From NCBI GenBank assembly GCA_947044365.1, contig OX345643.1:4854001-4918000 (forward strand): a DNA stretch of 64,000 nucleotides. Reading direction: 5' to 3'. Under the pieces are notes generated by a model, which saw only the letters and a list, made by a program, of their open reading frames with translations, did no database searches and was not told where the DNA came from. Position 1 is the first letter of the stretch. Each line of letters opens with the position of its first letter. Both the position numbers and the translations under genes were made by a program. The stretch is from Petrosia ficiformis (taxonomy: Eukaryota; Porifera; Demospongiae; Haplosclerida; Petrosiidae). This document shows, one piece after another, positions 19,186-43,760 of the stretch.

Positions 19186-19477
19186 TAACTACTCATTCTT
19201 CTGAGGTAGAATATTATTTTTGCTCGCTGAATGATAATTTGTCACTTTCAAATAATTATGGTTGATATTCATCCAAGCTAATGTGAAATAGATGACAATA
19301 ACTTCAAATCGTACAACAGTTGGACAGTTACTATGAGTCTCGTGTTGATCTTTTCGAAGAGCTAGTAGAGAGAAATCCATTGGTAGATAAAGGTATAGGA
19401 ACACTACTAACAATGACTTGTATTTTAACACTTGCAATTGCCTAACCTAACAGAATTTGGTAAGCATGCAGTAAATA

Positions 19478-19483
<6 letters not shown>

Positions 19484-19512
<29 letters not shown>
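19484..19512. repeat. (CA)n microsatellite
   Basis: Uninterrupted acacac run of about 29 bp. Confidence 0.9.
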
Positions 19513-19569
19513 TTAAACTGCTTTTTTGATTTAAAAATTACAGCTGAAGATGACAAAACAATATCTCAC

Positions 19570-19915
19570 TTTATTTCTCATTGCTCTTAATAAATTCCTC
19601 AATGAGGTACCTTGATAAGATCTAACCTTATGAAGATCTATAGTATGAATATATAAATCATAAACAGATCAATAGACAGAGTCCATCAGACATTACAAGT
19701 CCTTACATTACATGTATAATTATATATCACATGTACTTTGTCTTTGTTTATCACTGATGTGATCCCTTCTGAACAGTCACACTTCCTCTTTCTAATGACT
19801 GGACCACATGAGACATGGGAGATTCTTTTGCTATTTTATCACTGACATCTTGAAAGAATTAAAGCTACTTTAATGGTGACCAGAAGAGACAGTGACTCAT
19901 TAGCTGTGGGTTAGT
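19570..19915 (-). pseudogene. Copies of IRE1 exons 20 and 21 (RNase domain), block B
   Basis: 19737-19915 matches exon 20 (SFQDVSDKIAKESPMS-like, VVQSLERGSVTV), but stops fall in its 5' half and an indel follows. 19570-19637 matches exon 21 and stays open: RSYQGTSLRNLLRAMRNK, including the Tyr and Arg-Asn-Lys of the RNase site, with a GTGAGA donor. The exon 20 lesions prevent a working RNase domain unless it is skipped. Confidence 0.7.
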
Positions 19916-20159
19916 CTATATGTGTAAAATAGATCATGTAATACAGAGAACAATGTACATACAGTCTATACAATAATCATACATGTACTCATTAATTTGT
20001 GTGGATCCATTAATATGATATTATAATATGACTATAATTAGCTATAGCAACACTTTCATAATAATACATGATATGTTTAGTAAAAGGGTTTTGATTCCTA
20101 TTATAGTTATTACAAAAGAATGCAATTACTAAAACACTGAGATAATACACTGATGTATA

Positions 20160-20480
20160 GTACTATATGTACATGTACAGTATGTGTGCATATACATGTA
20201 CACGTAATCGTATATCTACATGTGTGTATTTTTACATGCACATGTACATTGTACAGTACTATAATTATGTACATGTATAGTATGCATGCATAATATGTAC
20301 ATGTATGTACATGTAATTGTAAACATGTATGTACATGTGTACGTGTGTACTTGTACATGTACATGTATCCATACATGTACATGTAACATCTGGTATAGTA
20401 CCAGTATATGTTTTAATTGAGATATGTATAACAAGTACATGTACATGTATACATGGTATATGTATATGTACATGTACATG
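20160..20480. repeat. TACATGTA-rich palindromic tract, block B
   Basis: Reiterated gtacatgtac words. The short frames here are low-complexity and are not genes. Confidence 0.75.
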
Positions 20481-20575
20481 ACACAATAAGTAATCCCGCA
20501 TTTTATACTGATACTGATAATCTACACACAGTAATACATATAATACATAAATCTCATTTTCAACACTAGACTTAC

Positions 20576-20737
20576 ACTCTAGTGTGATCCTGGGATTTCT
20601 GGAGTTATACCAGACTGAGCTGTTAAGGATCATCGACCAGTTGACGACAAAGTCACAAATTTGACTGACATGATAGCCTTGATCACTTTAATGAGCACTA
20701 GTCAGGAGAACATTTTGTGGTTTTATGTCTCTGTGTA
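20576..20737 (-). pseudogene. IRE1 kinase exon 18 copy with stop (block B)
   Basis: After the CTCAG acceptor it reads [16 protein letters not shown] and then stops. The DFG region is out of frame. It ends at a GTAAGT-type donor. Confidence 0.75.
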
Positions 20738-20859
20738 CTGAGAAAATGATAAACTAATGAACAATAGAATGTGTGTAATATGGGGTATGTCTTTGTGTGT
20801 TAGTCTCATCCCCATACTACCACATGTTTCTGGTTTGAGGACTTTCCACATTTACTAAC

Positions 20860-20959
20860 CTATTCCTAAATTATGAAGGTGACTCAGACCTGACATACAT
20901 GTAGCTTGATATATGTATGATTCTCTTGTTATCAACAGTAATCTCTGACCCTTGATATA
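20860..20959 (-). pseudogene. IRE1 kinase exon 17 copy, open frame (block B)
   Basis: Exactly 100 bp, as in the real exon, with CAG acceptor and GTTAGT donor. It encodes YIKGQRLLLITRESYIYQ... SGLSHLHNLGI. The middle has drifted in frame, but there is no stop. Confidence 0.75.
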
Positions 20960-21079
20960 CTGAATGGATGGATATGTACATAAAGATAAATACATAGATA
21001 CAAAAATCCATGTAAATAGATAGATAGATAGAAGGATAGATAGATAGATAGATATGTAAATATACAAACGGATACACTA

Positions 21080-21318
21080 TAGTCTCGTCCCCAAACTGTC
21101 ATACCCCATGGCAAAAAAAAACAGTATGGTAACTTGGGCCAACATTCCTGCCATGATTTCACCACACAATTAAGCAAAGATTCAAATATTTGTGATACAA
21201 GTAGGCGGAGTGCATCAGGTGATAGGCACCTGATTAAAATGTCACTGCACCAGGAATGTTGGCTGACGTTACCAGACTATTTTTTTGCCATGGGTCAAGG
21301 CAGTCTGGGGACGGACTA
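21080..21318. mobile_element. MITE-like element with long terminal inverted repeats, copy 3
   Basis: Block B counterpart of the element at 5600-5840, with the same arms (ccccaaactgtcatacccca on the left, caaggcagtctggggacgg on the right). Confidence 0.75.
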
Positions 21319-21418
21319 TCAATAATCATAATCTCCTGCTATAACTCTCCATCCTCACAGTGAGGTATAATAAACTACATCTCATAGTAACATACATTAT
21401 GAATATCATTATACTAAC

Positions 21419-21559
21419 TTGTTTTATTGTGTCGTTCCAGTCATACTACACTAGACATGTCACTGATCACATCCATGAACACTGGACACGGATTTAGGTT
21501 CTTAGAATGGGAACTAGTTTTTTGAGATTTCAAAGGATGGAGTATCTATTAATTGAAAC
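21419..21559 (-). pseudogene. Decayed copy of IRE1 exon 12 (block B)
   Basis: TTTTTTTCAG acceptor and ACAAG/GTTAGT donor frame a sequence like the block A copy at 6833-6987. The coding frame is lost. Confidence 0.6.
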
Positions 21560-21648
21560 CTGAAAAAAAACCCACAATAATACAATAAGTACAGTATTAG
21601 TATAAACATTTTGACATAAAATATTTAAATTTCTGAAATATGTAGTAC

Positions 21649-21850
21649 CTGAACAGATTCTTTGTATCCACCAGTAGTTACCTTGGCAACCAGTACAGCA
21701 ACATGTGAAGCTATGAACAGCACAGTTGTGACTATAAGAACTATCATACCAACAGACAGGACTATCACACCACACTACACTAGACATGTGAACGCTTGAC
21801 TCGGATTCAGTAATAGACTGATTCTTAGAATGGGAACCAGTCTATGAAAC
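21649..21850 (-). pseudogene. IRE1 linker plus transmembrane exon copy (block B, first)
   Basis: The hydrophobic stretch MIVLIVTTVLFIASHVAVLV, then AKVTTGGYKESVQ, is open and ends at a CAG/GTACTA donor. A TAG lies a few codons upstream in the same frame. It has the same exon 12-like/exon 11-like head-to-tail join as 7091-7331, so the join predates the duplication. Confidence 0.65.
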
Positions 21851-21956
21851 CTGAAAACATAAAAAATGAGAATAACATATAAACAAGTACAGTACTAGTA
21901 TACAAACAGATATTATTTAAACATTTGATATACAATATTCAAATATTTTGTAGTAC

Positions 21957-22281
21957 CTGTACAGAATCATTGTGTCCACCAGTAGTTACCCTGGTAACCA
22001 GTATAGCTTTGATTGAAGAGAACAGGACAGTTGTCATCATACGCATTATCCCACCAACACAAATGATTATCATACTGCCCTCAAAAGAGTCAGCAGGAGA
22101 TGAAAGCTTTCTCTTTATTTGTATACTGACCGGGATTCTAGTTTCGGAGATGGAGTGAGTTATGAAATGATCATTTGTGACTTTCATCTTTGAAGTTACT
22201 TACATCATCACAGCTCACGTGGTTATGAATGCTAATTTAAGTCATGTGACTTCACTAGTGGGTGTGGTCTCTATCCAGAAA
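21957..22281 (-). pseudogene. IRE1 transmembrane exon 11 copy (block B, second)
   Basis: Best preserved exon 11 copy: a TATAG acceptor at 22281 and a CAG/GTACTA donor. The open frame ISETRIPVSIQIKRKLSSPA, then a degenerate hydrophobic segment, ends LVTRVTTGGHNDSVQ. Upstream of about 22187 a TAA interrupts the frame. Confidence 0.7.
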
Positions 22282-22986
22282 CTATAGAAGAAAAATGAGT
22301 AGAGAAAGACAAACGAAACAGGAATAAGCACATGTACACTAAGCTGTACATTACATGCACAGTTTAGTGTACATGTACACTAAGCTGTATATTACATGTA
22401 CATGTACGCGTAAATGTCATTGAATGGATCTATTAGTGACTTTACTAAATTAAAGCTATACATTCCTCCACTACAATGTCTTACTGACTACAACATTAAC
22501 CTATACAGTATTTTAAGTTAATAGCTAGCTTAGTAGTACACAATACAAGCGAAGCTATACATGTACATTTGTATATAATTTGTAATTTACATTTGAAATT
22601 TTAATAATATAAAACGTTTATAGTACATTAGTGACTCACCTCATTACAGTATCATATTCTGTATCTATAGTGATAGCAAATCTTGAAGATCCTGCGATAG
22701 TTTCTTAATCTTGTCTCCACTATATGTATTTATGTCACTTTGAAATAACATGATGCAGTTTCAATAGTTATGCCAGCTGGTTCGGATAAGTTGAAATCAC
22801 AAATGAGATGAAAGTAACATCCAGTAACATAATGGTGCACTACAGGTCTCGAGATGATTAAAAACAAAAATCTAGTAGAAGGGATTCGATCGAAACGTAC
22901 GTAGAAATAAATGAAATGTTCAATACTAACATTGGAGTCTGAATATATCAAATGCCATGCCTTTATACACCATATTACATGTACTA
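22282..22986. other. Spacer between Death-ankyrin gene 3 and IRE1-like block B
   Basis: Contains a reiterated acactaagctgtacattaca / tgtacactaagctgtat motif near 22335-22400 and an exon-9-like fragment from 22640 (GTGAGT donor). A 73-codon frame at 22730-22951 resembles drifted sequence at 3582-3818. I see no gene. Confidence 0.5.
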
Positions 22987-25900
22987 CTAATCATCTAACT
23001 CATCAGATAGTACTGATGAAGGGGCTTCAGAACTAGTAGGGAGTACTGACGAAGGAACTTCAGAACCGATAGATAGTACTGATGAAGGAGCTTTGGAATC
23101 TATACCTGAATCAACTGATTGAATGCTTTGTACCGACAAGGGTCCTACAGAACCAGTAGGGAGTACTGGCGAAGGAACTTCAGAACCAATAGATAGTACT
23201 GATGAAGGAGCTTTGGAATCTATACCTGAATCAACTGATTGAATGCTTTGTACCGACAAGGGTCCTACAGAACCAGGAGGGAGTACTGACAAAGGAACTT
23301 CAGAACCAATAGATAGTACTGATGAAGGAGCTTCAGAATCTATACCTGAATCAACTGATTGAATGCTTTGTACCGACAAGGGTCCCAAAGAACGAGCAGG
23401 GAGCACTGACAAAGGAACTTCAGAACCAGTAGACGAAGGAGCTTCAGAATCAACTGATTGAATACTTTGAACCAACAAAGTGTAATCACTATCACTACTG
23501 ATGACTGAAGCTGGTGAAAATGGCATTTTACTTTGAAATTTATATGTACGGAACACTTCAACTATGTCTTGATGATGATTATAATGAGCAACATCAAGTG
23601 GCGTCGTTCCATTACTGTCCATTACATTAGGATCTGCACCTGCTTCAAGTAACGTTTTCACGATTGGTTTATGTCCATATTGGGAAGCAAGATGTAATGA
23701 CGTTGTTCCTCCACCAACTGCTTCATGGTTCACATTAGCATTGTATTCAATTAAAGTTTGAACTAAATCACTATATCCCTTAGCACTAGCTATCATCAGA
23801 CTATTCCATCCATTATATTTCACTATATTAGGATTAGCACCAGATTTTAGAAGCATGGCAACAGTAGCAAGATCACCATTTTGACTAGCAAGATATAAAG
23901 CAGTTGTTCCATATATATCTTGAATGTTAGGATCAACATTAGCCATTTGCAGCAGCTCAATAGCACCATACTGATGATTCTGAATAGCTGTCATTAGAGG
24001 AGTGACACCAAAATTGCCAGAGATATTTGGATCAGCTCCAGAGTTGAGAAGAGTAGTAACAACAGCAAGATGACCATTAAGACAAGCCAAATAAATAGCT
24101 GTTAGTCCCTTATTGTTTTGAATGTTTGGATTGACATTAGCCTTTAGTAGATGCTCAACTACATCGTTGTGACCTTGAAAACTAGCTGCCATTAGAGGAG
24201 TGCCACCAAGATTGTCAGAGATATTTGGATCAGCTCCAGAGTTGAGAAGAGTAGTAACAACAACAAGATGACCACTAAGACAAGCGAAACAAATAGCTGT
24301 TACTCCATTATTGCTTTGAATGTTTGGATCGACATTAGCCTTTAGTAGATGCTCAACTACATCGTTGTGACCTTTTAAACTAGCTGCCATTAGAGGAGTG
24401 CCACCAAAAATGTCAAAGATATTTGGATCAGCTCCAGAGTTGAGAAGAGTAGTAACAACAGCAAGATGACCACATTGACAAGCAGAATAAATAGCTGTTA
24501 GTCCATTTGTGTTTTGAATGTTTGGATCGACATTAGCCTTTAGTAGATGCTCAACTACATCGTTGTGACCTTTAAAACTAGCTGCCATTAGAGGAGTGCC
24601 ACCACGATTGTCAGAGATATTTGGATCAGCTCCAGAGTTGAGAAGAGTAGTAACAACAGCAAGATGACCATTTTGACAAGCGAAACAAATAGCTGTTACT
24701 CCATTATTGTTTTGAATGTTTGGATCGACATTAGCCTTTAGTAGATGCTCAACTACATCGTTGTGACCTTTAAAACTAGCTGCCATTAGAGGAGTGCCAC
24801 CACGATTGTCAGAGATACTTGGATCAGCTCCAGAGTTGAGAAGAGTAGTAACAACAGCAAGATGACCATTTTGACAAGCGAAACAAATAGCTGTTACTCC
24901 ATTATTGTTTTGAATGTTTGGATCGACATTAGCCTTTAGTAGATGCTCAACTACATCGTTGTGACCTTCTAAACTAGCTGCCATTAGAGGAGTGTGACCA
25001 AAATTGCCAGAGATATTTGGATCAGCTCCAGAGTTGAGAAGAGTAGTAACAACAGCAAGATGACCATTTTGACAAGCGAAACAAATAGCTGTTACTCCAT
25101 TATTGTTTTGAATGTTTGGATCGACATTAGCCTTTAGTAGATGCTCAACTACATCGTTGTGACCTTCTAAACTAGCTGCCATTAGAGGAGTGTGACCAAA
25201 ATTGCCAGAGATATTTGGATCAGCTCCAGAGTTGAGAAGAGTAGTAACAACAGCAAGATGACCACTAAGACAAGCGAAACCAATAGCTGTTAGTCCATTT
25301 GTGTTTTGAATGTTTGGATCGACATTAGCCTTTAGTAGATGCTCAACTACATCGTTGTGACCTTTTAAACTAGCTGCCATTAGAGGAGTGCCACCAAGAT
25401 TGTCAGAGATATTTGGATCAGCTCCAGAGTTGAGAAGAGTAGTAACAACAACAAGATGACCACTAAGACAAGCGAAACCAATAGCTGTTAGTCCATTTGT
25501 GTTTTGAATGTTTGGATCGACATTAGCCTTTAGTAGATGCTCAACTACATCGTTGTGACCTTTTAAACTAGCTGCCATTAGAGGAGTGCCACCAAGATTG
25601 TCAGAGATACTTGGATCAGCTCCAGAGTTGAGAAGAGTAGTAACAACAACAAGATGACCATTAGCACTAGCTTGATAAACAGCTGTTTCTCCATTATTGT
25701 CTCGATTGTTTGGATTAACGTTGAACTTTAGCAGTAGGTCAACAACAACCTTGTGACCTTTTTGACTAGCCACCATTAGAGGAGTGGAACCACTATATTT
25801 AGCAATATTTGGATTAGATCGAGAGACCAAGAGAAGAGAGACACTACTAGAATGTCCTAACTTACATGCTAGATAGAGGGCTGTTTCTCCATATCTGTTT

Positions 25901-27414
25901 CGAAAATTTGTAAATTGAGTATATTGCAATACAGTTTGTACGACTCCATTATTACCATTTACAGTAGCGGTCATGAGGGGGGTGAAGCCATTTTCTGATG
26001 GTATGTTTGGATTAGCACCTGAATTCAAGAGTGTAGTAACAATAGTTTGATTGCCTTTAAGAGAAGCAATATTGAGAGGAGTAACAGACTTACTTGTGAC
26101 TACATTAGGTGAAGTACCAGCATCAAGTAATACACTAACTACATCAAGATGACCATAAATACATGCTATATGTAAAGCATAAACACTTTGTCTATCCCTC
26201 ATCTTTGATGCAACAGATATAACCTTCTCACCCCTTTTAGTCAGCATGTTAGGATCACCACCTACTGCTAGGAGAACCTCTACAGGTGCTATGAAACCAG
26301 ATTCGAGTGCGTTCAATAGAGCGTTGTTTAGGGTAGTGAACTCACTGTTATGTCTAGTACTCTGTTTAAAAATATATTCCTTATCTATTTTAATAGATAA
26401 TACTCCTAACAATTTCAAGAAATGAGGAAATTTGGTTTGAGCAGTGAATAGTCTGTGGTTACTGATTCTAGTAGCTTTCCAGCTAACCATCACACAACCC
26501 TCAGAAAATCTCATTGCCCTGAGGTGTTTATCAGGTGCTCGAAATAGAACTTTAAGCAATTTTTCAAACCGTTCTATAACCACATCATCCCAAAAATCAT
26601 CAAGTTTTAGCTTAACCACTTTACCCTTACCAAGTAGCTCACCTTTTTTCTTGATCATTTTTGTCAGACTCTTGATTGGGTTTGATTCTTTAAATGTTTT
26701 AAGATCATTCTTGTATGTTAAAAACTTTCGCTTAAGCTCTGCTTCTTCTCCAAGGAAGTTGTTAACCACTCGTTCCAGAAGAGAGTAGTTAAGAAAATCA
26801 CAATATTCACATATTCTCTCATACACTGCATCCAAAGTGGCTTCTTTTGAGGGCAGGGGTTTAATTTTACGATGTGATTTTAAGAAATCTTGTAGACGAC
26901 AGAGTGGAATTGTCTTTGAAACTAAGATTTGCTTGGTATCAGTTTCTAACATAGAATATCGAGAAACCAGATCATCAAACTCGTCCACAACTTTGTAATC
27001 TGCAGACAATACTTCACTTTCACTTGATGGAGAGGGTTGATTGACAGGACTATTTATTATGTCTTCAACGTCACTGGGAGTTTCTTCACGTTCTTCATCA
27101 TCTTTTTCACTTAAAACATGTTCAAACATAGGACAGTATTTGTCTCTTATCTCACCTGCATGACGTTGATTTCCAATCTTGTCAAATGCATTAGCAATGT
27201 CCTCCCAACTAGGCTGTTTTGACTGTTTCTTACAGCATTTAAAAAGTTCAATTACACATCGTTCAGTTCCATCTTTATATTGATGAAGTTTCTCAATTTC
27301 ATCCAGGTCATTGGTGGATATCTTGAGGTGAACACCCAGATTATACCACTTAGTCTCTTTACCAACCTCATCCAGAAATTCATCATCTTTCGGGACAAGA
27401 GCTTGATCAGACAT
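22987..27414 (-). CDS. Death-fold/ankyrin-repeat protein, paralogue 3
   Basis: A single 1,475-codon exon from ATG 27414 to the TAG at 22987. Residues about 10-95 are a Death-like fold (LGVHLKISTNDLDEIEKL, HAGEIRDKY). The same helical module as in paralogue 2 follows (FWDDVVIERFEKLL, LGVLSIKIDKE). About 27 ankyrin repeats run from residue 365 to about 1285. The last 190 residues are a serine-rich tail with four 40-residue repeats containing SVQSIQSVDSGIDS. Its N-terminal half has diverged clearly from paralogues 1 and 2, so it is the older branch. A 56-bp 5'UTR intron lies at 27432-27487. It is the only paralogue in the window with an intact tail. Likely a cytosolic signalling scaffold, inferred from domains only. 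Confidence 0.9.
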   Translation of the reverse strand: MSDQALVPKDDEFLDEVGKETKWYNLGVHLKISTNDLDEIEKLHQYKDGTERCVIELFKCCKKQSKQPSWEDIANAFDKIGNQRHAGEIRDKYCPMFEHVLSEKDDEEREETPSDVEDIINSPVNQPSPSSESEVLSADYKVVDEFDDLVSRYSMLETDTKQILVSKTIPLCRLQDFLKSHRKIKPLPSKEATLDAVYERICEYCDFLNYSLLERVVNNFLGEEAELKRKFLTYKNDLKTFKESNPIKSLTKMIKKKGELLGKGKVVKLKLDDFWDDVVIERFEKLLKVLFRAPDKHLRAMRFSEGCVMVSWKATRISNHRLFTAQTKFPHFLKLLGVLSIKIDKEYIFKQSTRHNSEFTTLNNALLNALESGFIAPVEVLLAVGGDPNMLTKRGEKVISVASKMRDRQSVYALHIACIYGHLDVVSVLLDAGTSPNVVTSKSVTPLNIASLKGNQTIVTTLLNSGANPNIPSENGFTPLMTATVNGNNGVVQTVLQYTQFTNFRNRYGETALYLACKLGHSSSVSLLLVSRSNPNIAKYSGSTPLMVASQKGHKVVVDLLLKFNVNPNNRDNNGETAVYQASANGHLVVVTTLLNSGADPSISDNLGGTPLMAASLKGHNDVVEHLLKANVDPNIQNTNGLTAIGFACLSGHLVVVTTLLNSGADPNISDNLGGTPLMAASLKGHNDVVEHLLKANVDPNIQNTNGLTAIGFACLSGHLAVVTTLLNSGADPNISGNFGHTPLMAASLEGHNDVVEHLLKANVDPNIQNNNGVTAICFACQNGHLAVVTTLLNSGADPNISGNFGHTPLMAASLEGHNDVVEHLLKANVDPNIQNNNGVTAICFACQNGHLAVVTTLLNSGADPSISDNRGGTPLMAASFKGHNDVVEHLLKANVDPNIQNNNGVTAICFACQNGHLAVVTTLLNSGADPNISDNRGGTPLMAASFKGHNDVVEHLLKANVDPNIQNTNGLTAIYSACQCGHLAVVTTLLNSGADPNIFDIFGGTPLMAASLKGHNDVVEHLLKANVDPNIQSNNGVTAICFACLSGHLVVVTTLLNSGADPNISDNLGGTPLMAASFQGHNDVVEHLLKANVNPNIQNNKGLTAIYLACLNGHLAVVTTLLNSGADPNISGNFGVTPLMTAIQNHQYGAIELLQMANVDPNIQDIYGTTALYLASQNGDLATVAMLLKSGANPNIVKYNGWNSLMIASAKGYSDLVQTLIEYNANVNHEAVGGGTTSLHLASQYGHKPIVKTLLEAGADPNVMDSNGTTPLDVAHYNHHQDIVEVFRTYKFQSKMPFSPASVISSDSDYTLLVQSIQSVDSEAPSSTGSEVPLSVLPARSLGPLSVQSIQSVDSGIDSEAPSSVLSIGSEVPLSVLPPGSVGPLSVQSIQSVDSGIDSKAPSSVLSIGSEVPSPVLPTGSVGPLSVQSIQSVDSGIDSKAPSSVLSIGSEVPSSVLPTSSEAPSSVLSDELDD
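22990..23470 (-). repeat. 120-bp coding repeat in serine-rich tail
   Basis: Word tctatacctgaatcaactga recurs at 120-bp spacing (about 23219 and 23339, with one more near 23099). Each unit codes for 40 residues. The GSEVPSSVL half is related to the 33-bp unit at 7507-8155. Confidence 0.85.
24140..25620 (-). repeat. 198-bp tandem ankyrin doublets
   Basis: The word agtagatgctcaactacatc recurs every 198 bp at least eight times. Each unit encodes two ankyrin repeats (GHNDVVEHLLKANVDPN and GHLAVVTTLLNSGADPN). Neighbouring copies are near-identical, pointing to recent unequal exchange. Confidence 0.9.
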
Positions 27415-27846
27415 AATGGAAGGTATTTGAACTGCATAATTAAAAAAAAGTGATAATCCAATAATTTTAGTGAGCTGTTTGACTTACTTCCAACCCTGTC
27501 GATCGCGATCAAAGAAGGAAAGGTGGGGCAGGCAAGGTCACGTGAGAAATTAAAAGCTGGTCCTCCCAACTAGACTTAGTAGACTAGTGTTACAGTTTTG
27601 TTTCGATTTCTTGTGTGTTTTGCCACTCTTTTTTATTGAGATACCAGGTGGTACCTGTTACAACTGTTCTCATTTTGTAGATGAAAGAAATTTATACTTC
27701 TCGCTCTTGACGTTCCCCCGGAATAGGATTAAATATCGAAGATATATATAGATTCTCTATATATATATATATATATATATAAGTTTTTTAATTTATTATT
27801 ATTATTTTTATTTTTTATTTTAAAGTTATTGTATGTATATATATAT

Positions 27847-27900
27847 ATCTCCTATGGATCTGTTTTTATAATGATATAACCACATGCACAACTAGTCTGG

Positions 27901-27958
<58 letters not shown>

Positions 27959-28011
27959 TATGTATACACATTGATTTATTTATTTATTATAAAAACAGAT
28001 CCATAGGAGAT
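27847..28011. mobile_element. 165-bp MITE-like element with 25-bp perfect terminal inverted repeats
   Basis: Left end 27847-27871 (atctcctatggatctgtttt...) is the exact reverse complement of right end 27987-28011. The interior is AT-rich with an (AT)n run and no frame. Confidence 0.8.
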
Positions 28012-28013
28012 AC

Positions 28014-28065
28014 TAGTCTCGCGAGCCAGAACCATACCATGGTATTGGTCTGGTTCGCGAGACTA
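28014..28065. repeat. 52-bp hairpin with GC-rich stem
   Basis: tagtctcgcgagccagaacc pairs with ggtctggttcgcgagacta around a ccatgg centre. The GC-rich stem stands out in this AT-rich setting. It directly abuts the 165-bp element. Confidence 0.8.
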
Positions 28066-28451
28066 AGGAGATACATGTAACAATAACTATTAGCATACTA
28101 TATACAATATATATTATATTGTATAATGGTGACATAGTGTGCACATGGAAGTTCTATATACGAACTCACCACATCAAAGGGATGGTGTCACCATCATACT
28201 ATATGTATATAATTATATATTATAATTTATATATATATGTGTGTGGCCACACTAATGGACAACATGCTTGAATTCTAATTACCTAACTTTTAAACAAGTT
28301 GCATTGCATTTTGCATCTAAATTTTAAATGTAACCAATGGTGAGAAAAGTAAAGATATGTAAAGGAGTAGAAAAATAAACAAAAATTGAATGTTTTGTAA
28401 AAAATATATTACTAAAATTAGTACATGTATTGATAAACTGAACTATAAATT

Positions 28452-43611
<15,160 letters not shown>

Positions 43612-43760
43612 AATGGAGTTTGATGATGTGGCAGTAATGGGCGTGGTTACAATTAACACCACACCCACACAGGTGTGAACGACCCCAACTCTGAACATTT
43701 GCGAATTGCGCGGAAGAACTGAAGTAACTTTTTTATATCCAAGCAATCCATCTTTCACAG
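43612..43760. promoter_or_regulatory. Divergent promoter between IRE1 and RNPS1
   Basis: About 150 bp separate the IRE1 ATG (43611, minus) from the RNPS1 start dinucleotide (43761, plus), including both 5'UTRs. The segment is less AT-rich than its surroundings, with gggcgtggt, accacacccacaca and gcgaattgcgcgg words and no clear TATA box. A shared bidirectional promoter is inferred from geometry. Confidence 0.6.

Larger units (their letters stand above)
27415..28451. other. Intergenic between IRE1 3' end and paralogue 3
   Basis: Minus strand: 5'UTR intron of paralogue 3 at 27432-27487. A GC-richer probable promoter lies around 27490-27560, with cgatcgcgatc and ggtcacgtgag words. The rest holds long (AT)n runs (27757-27782, 27901-27952) and two inverted-repeat elements, listed separately. 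Confidence 0.6.

Noticed and set aside
22730..22951. 73-codon minus-strand frame with aromatic-rich peptide
   Set aside because: No conserved counterpart in frame. It lies in duplicated debris beside an exon 9-like fragment.
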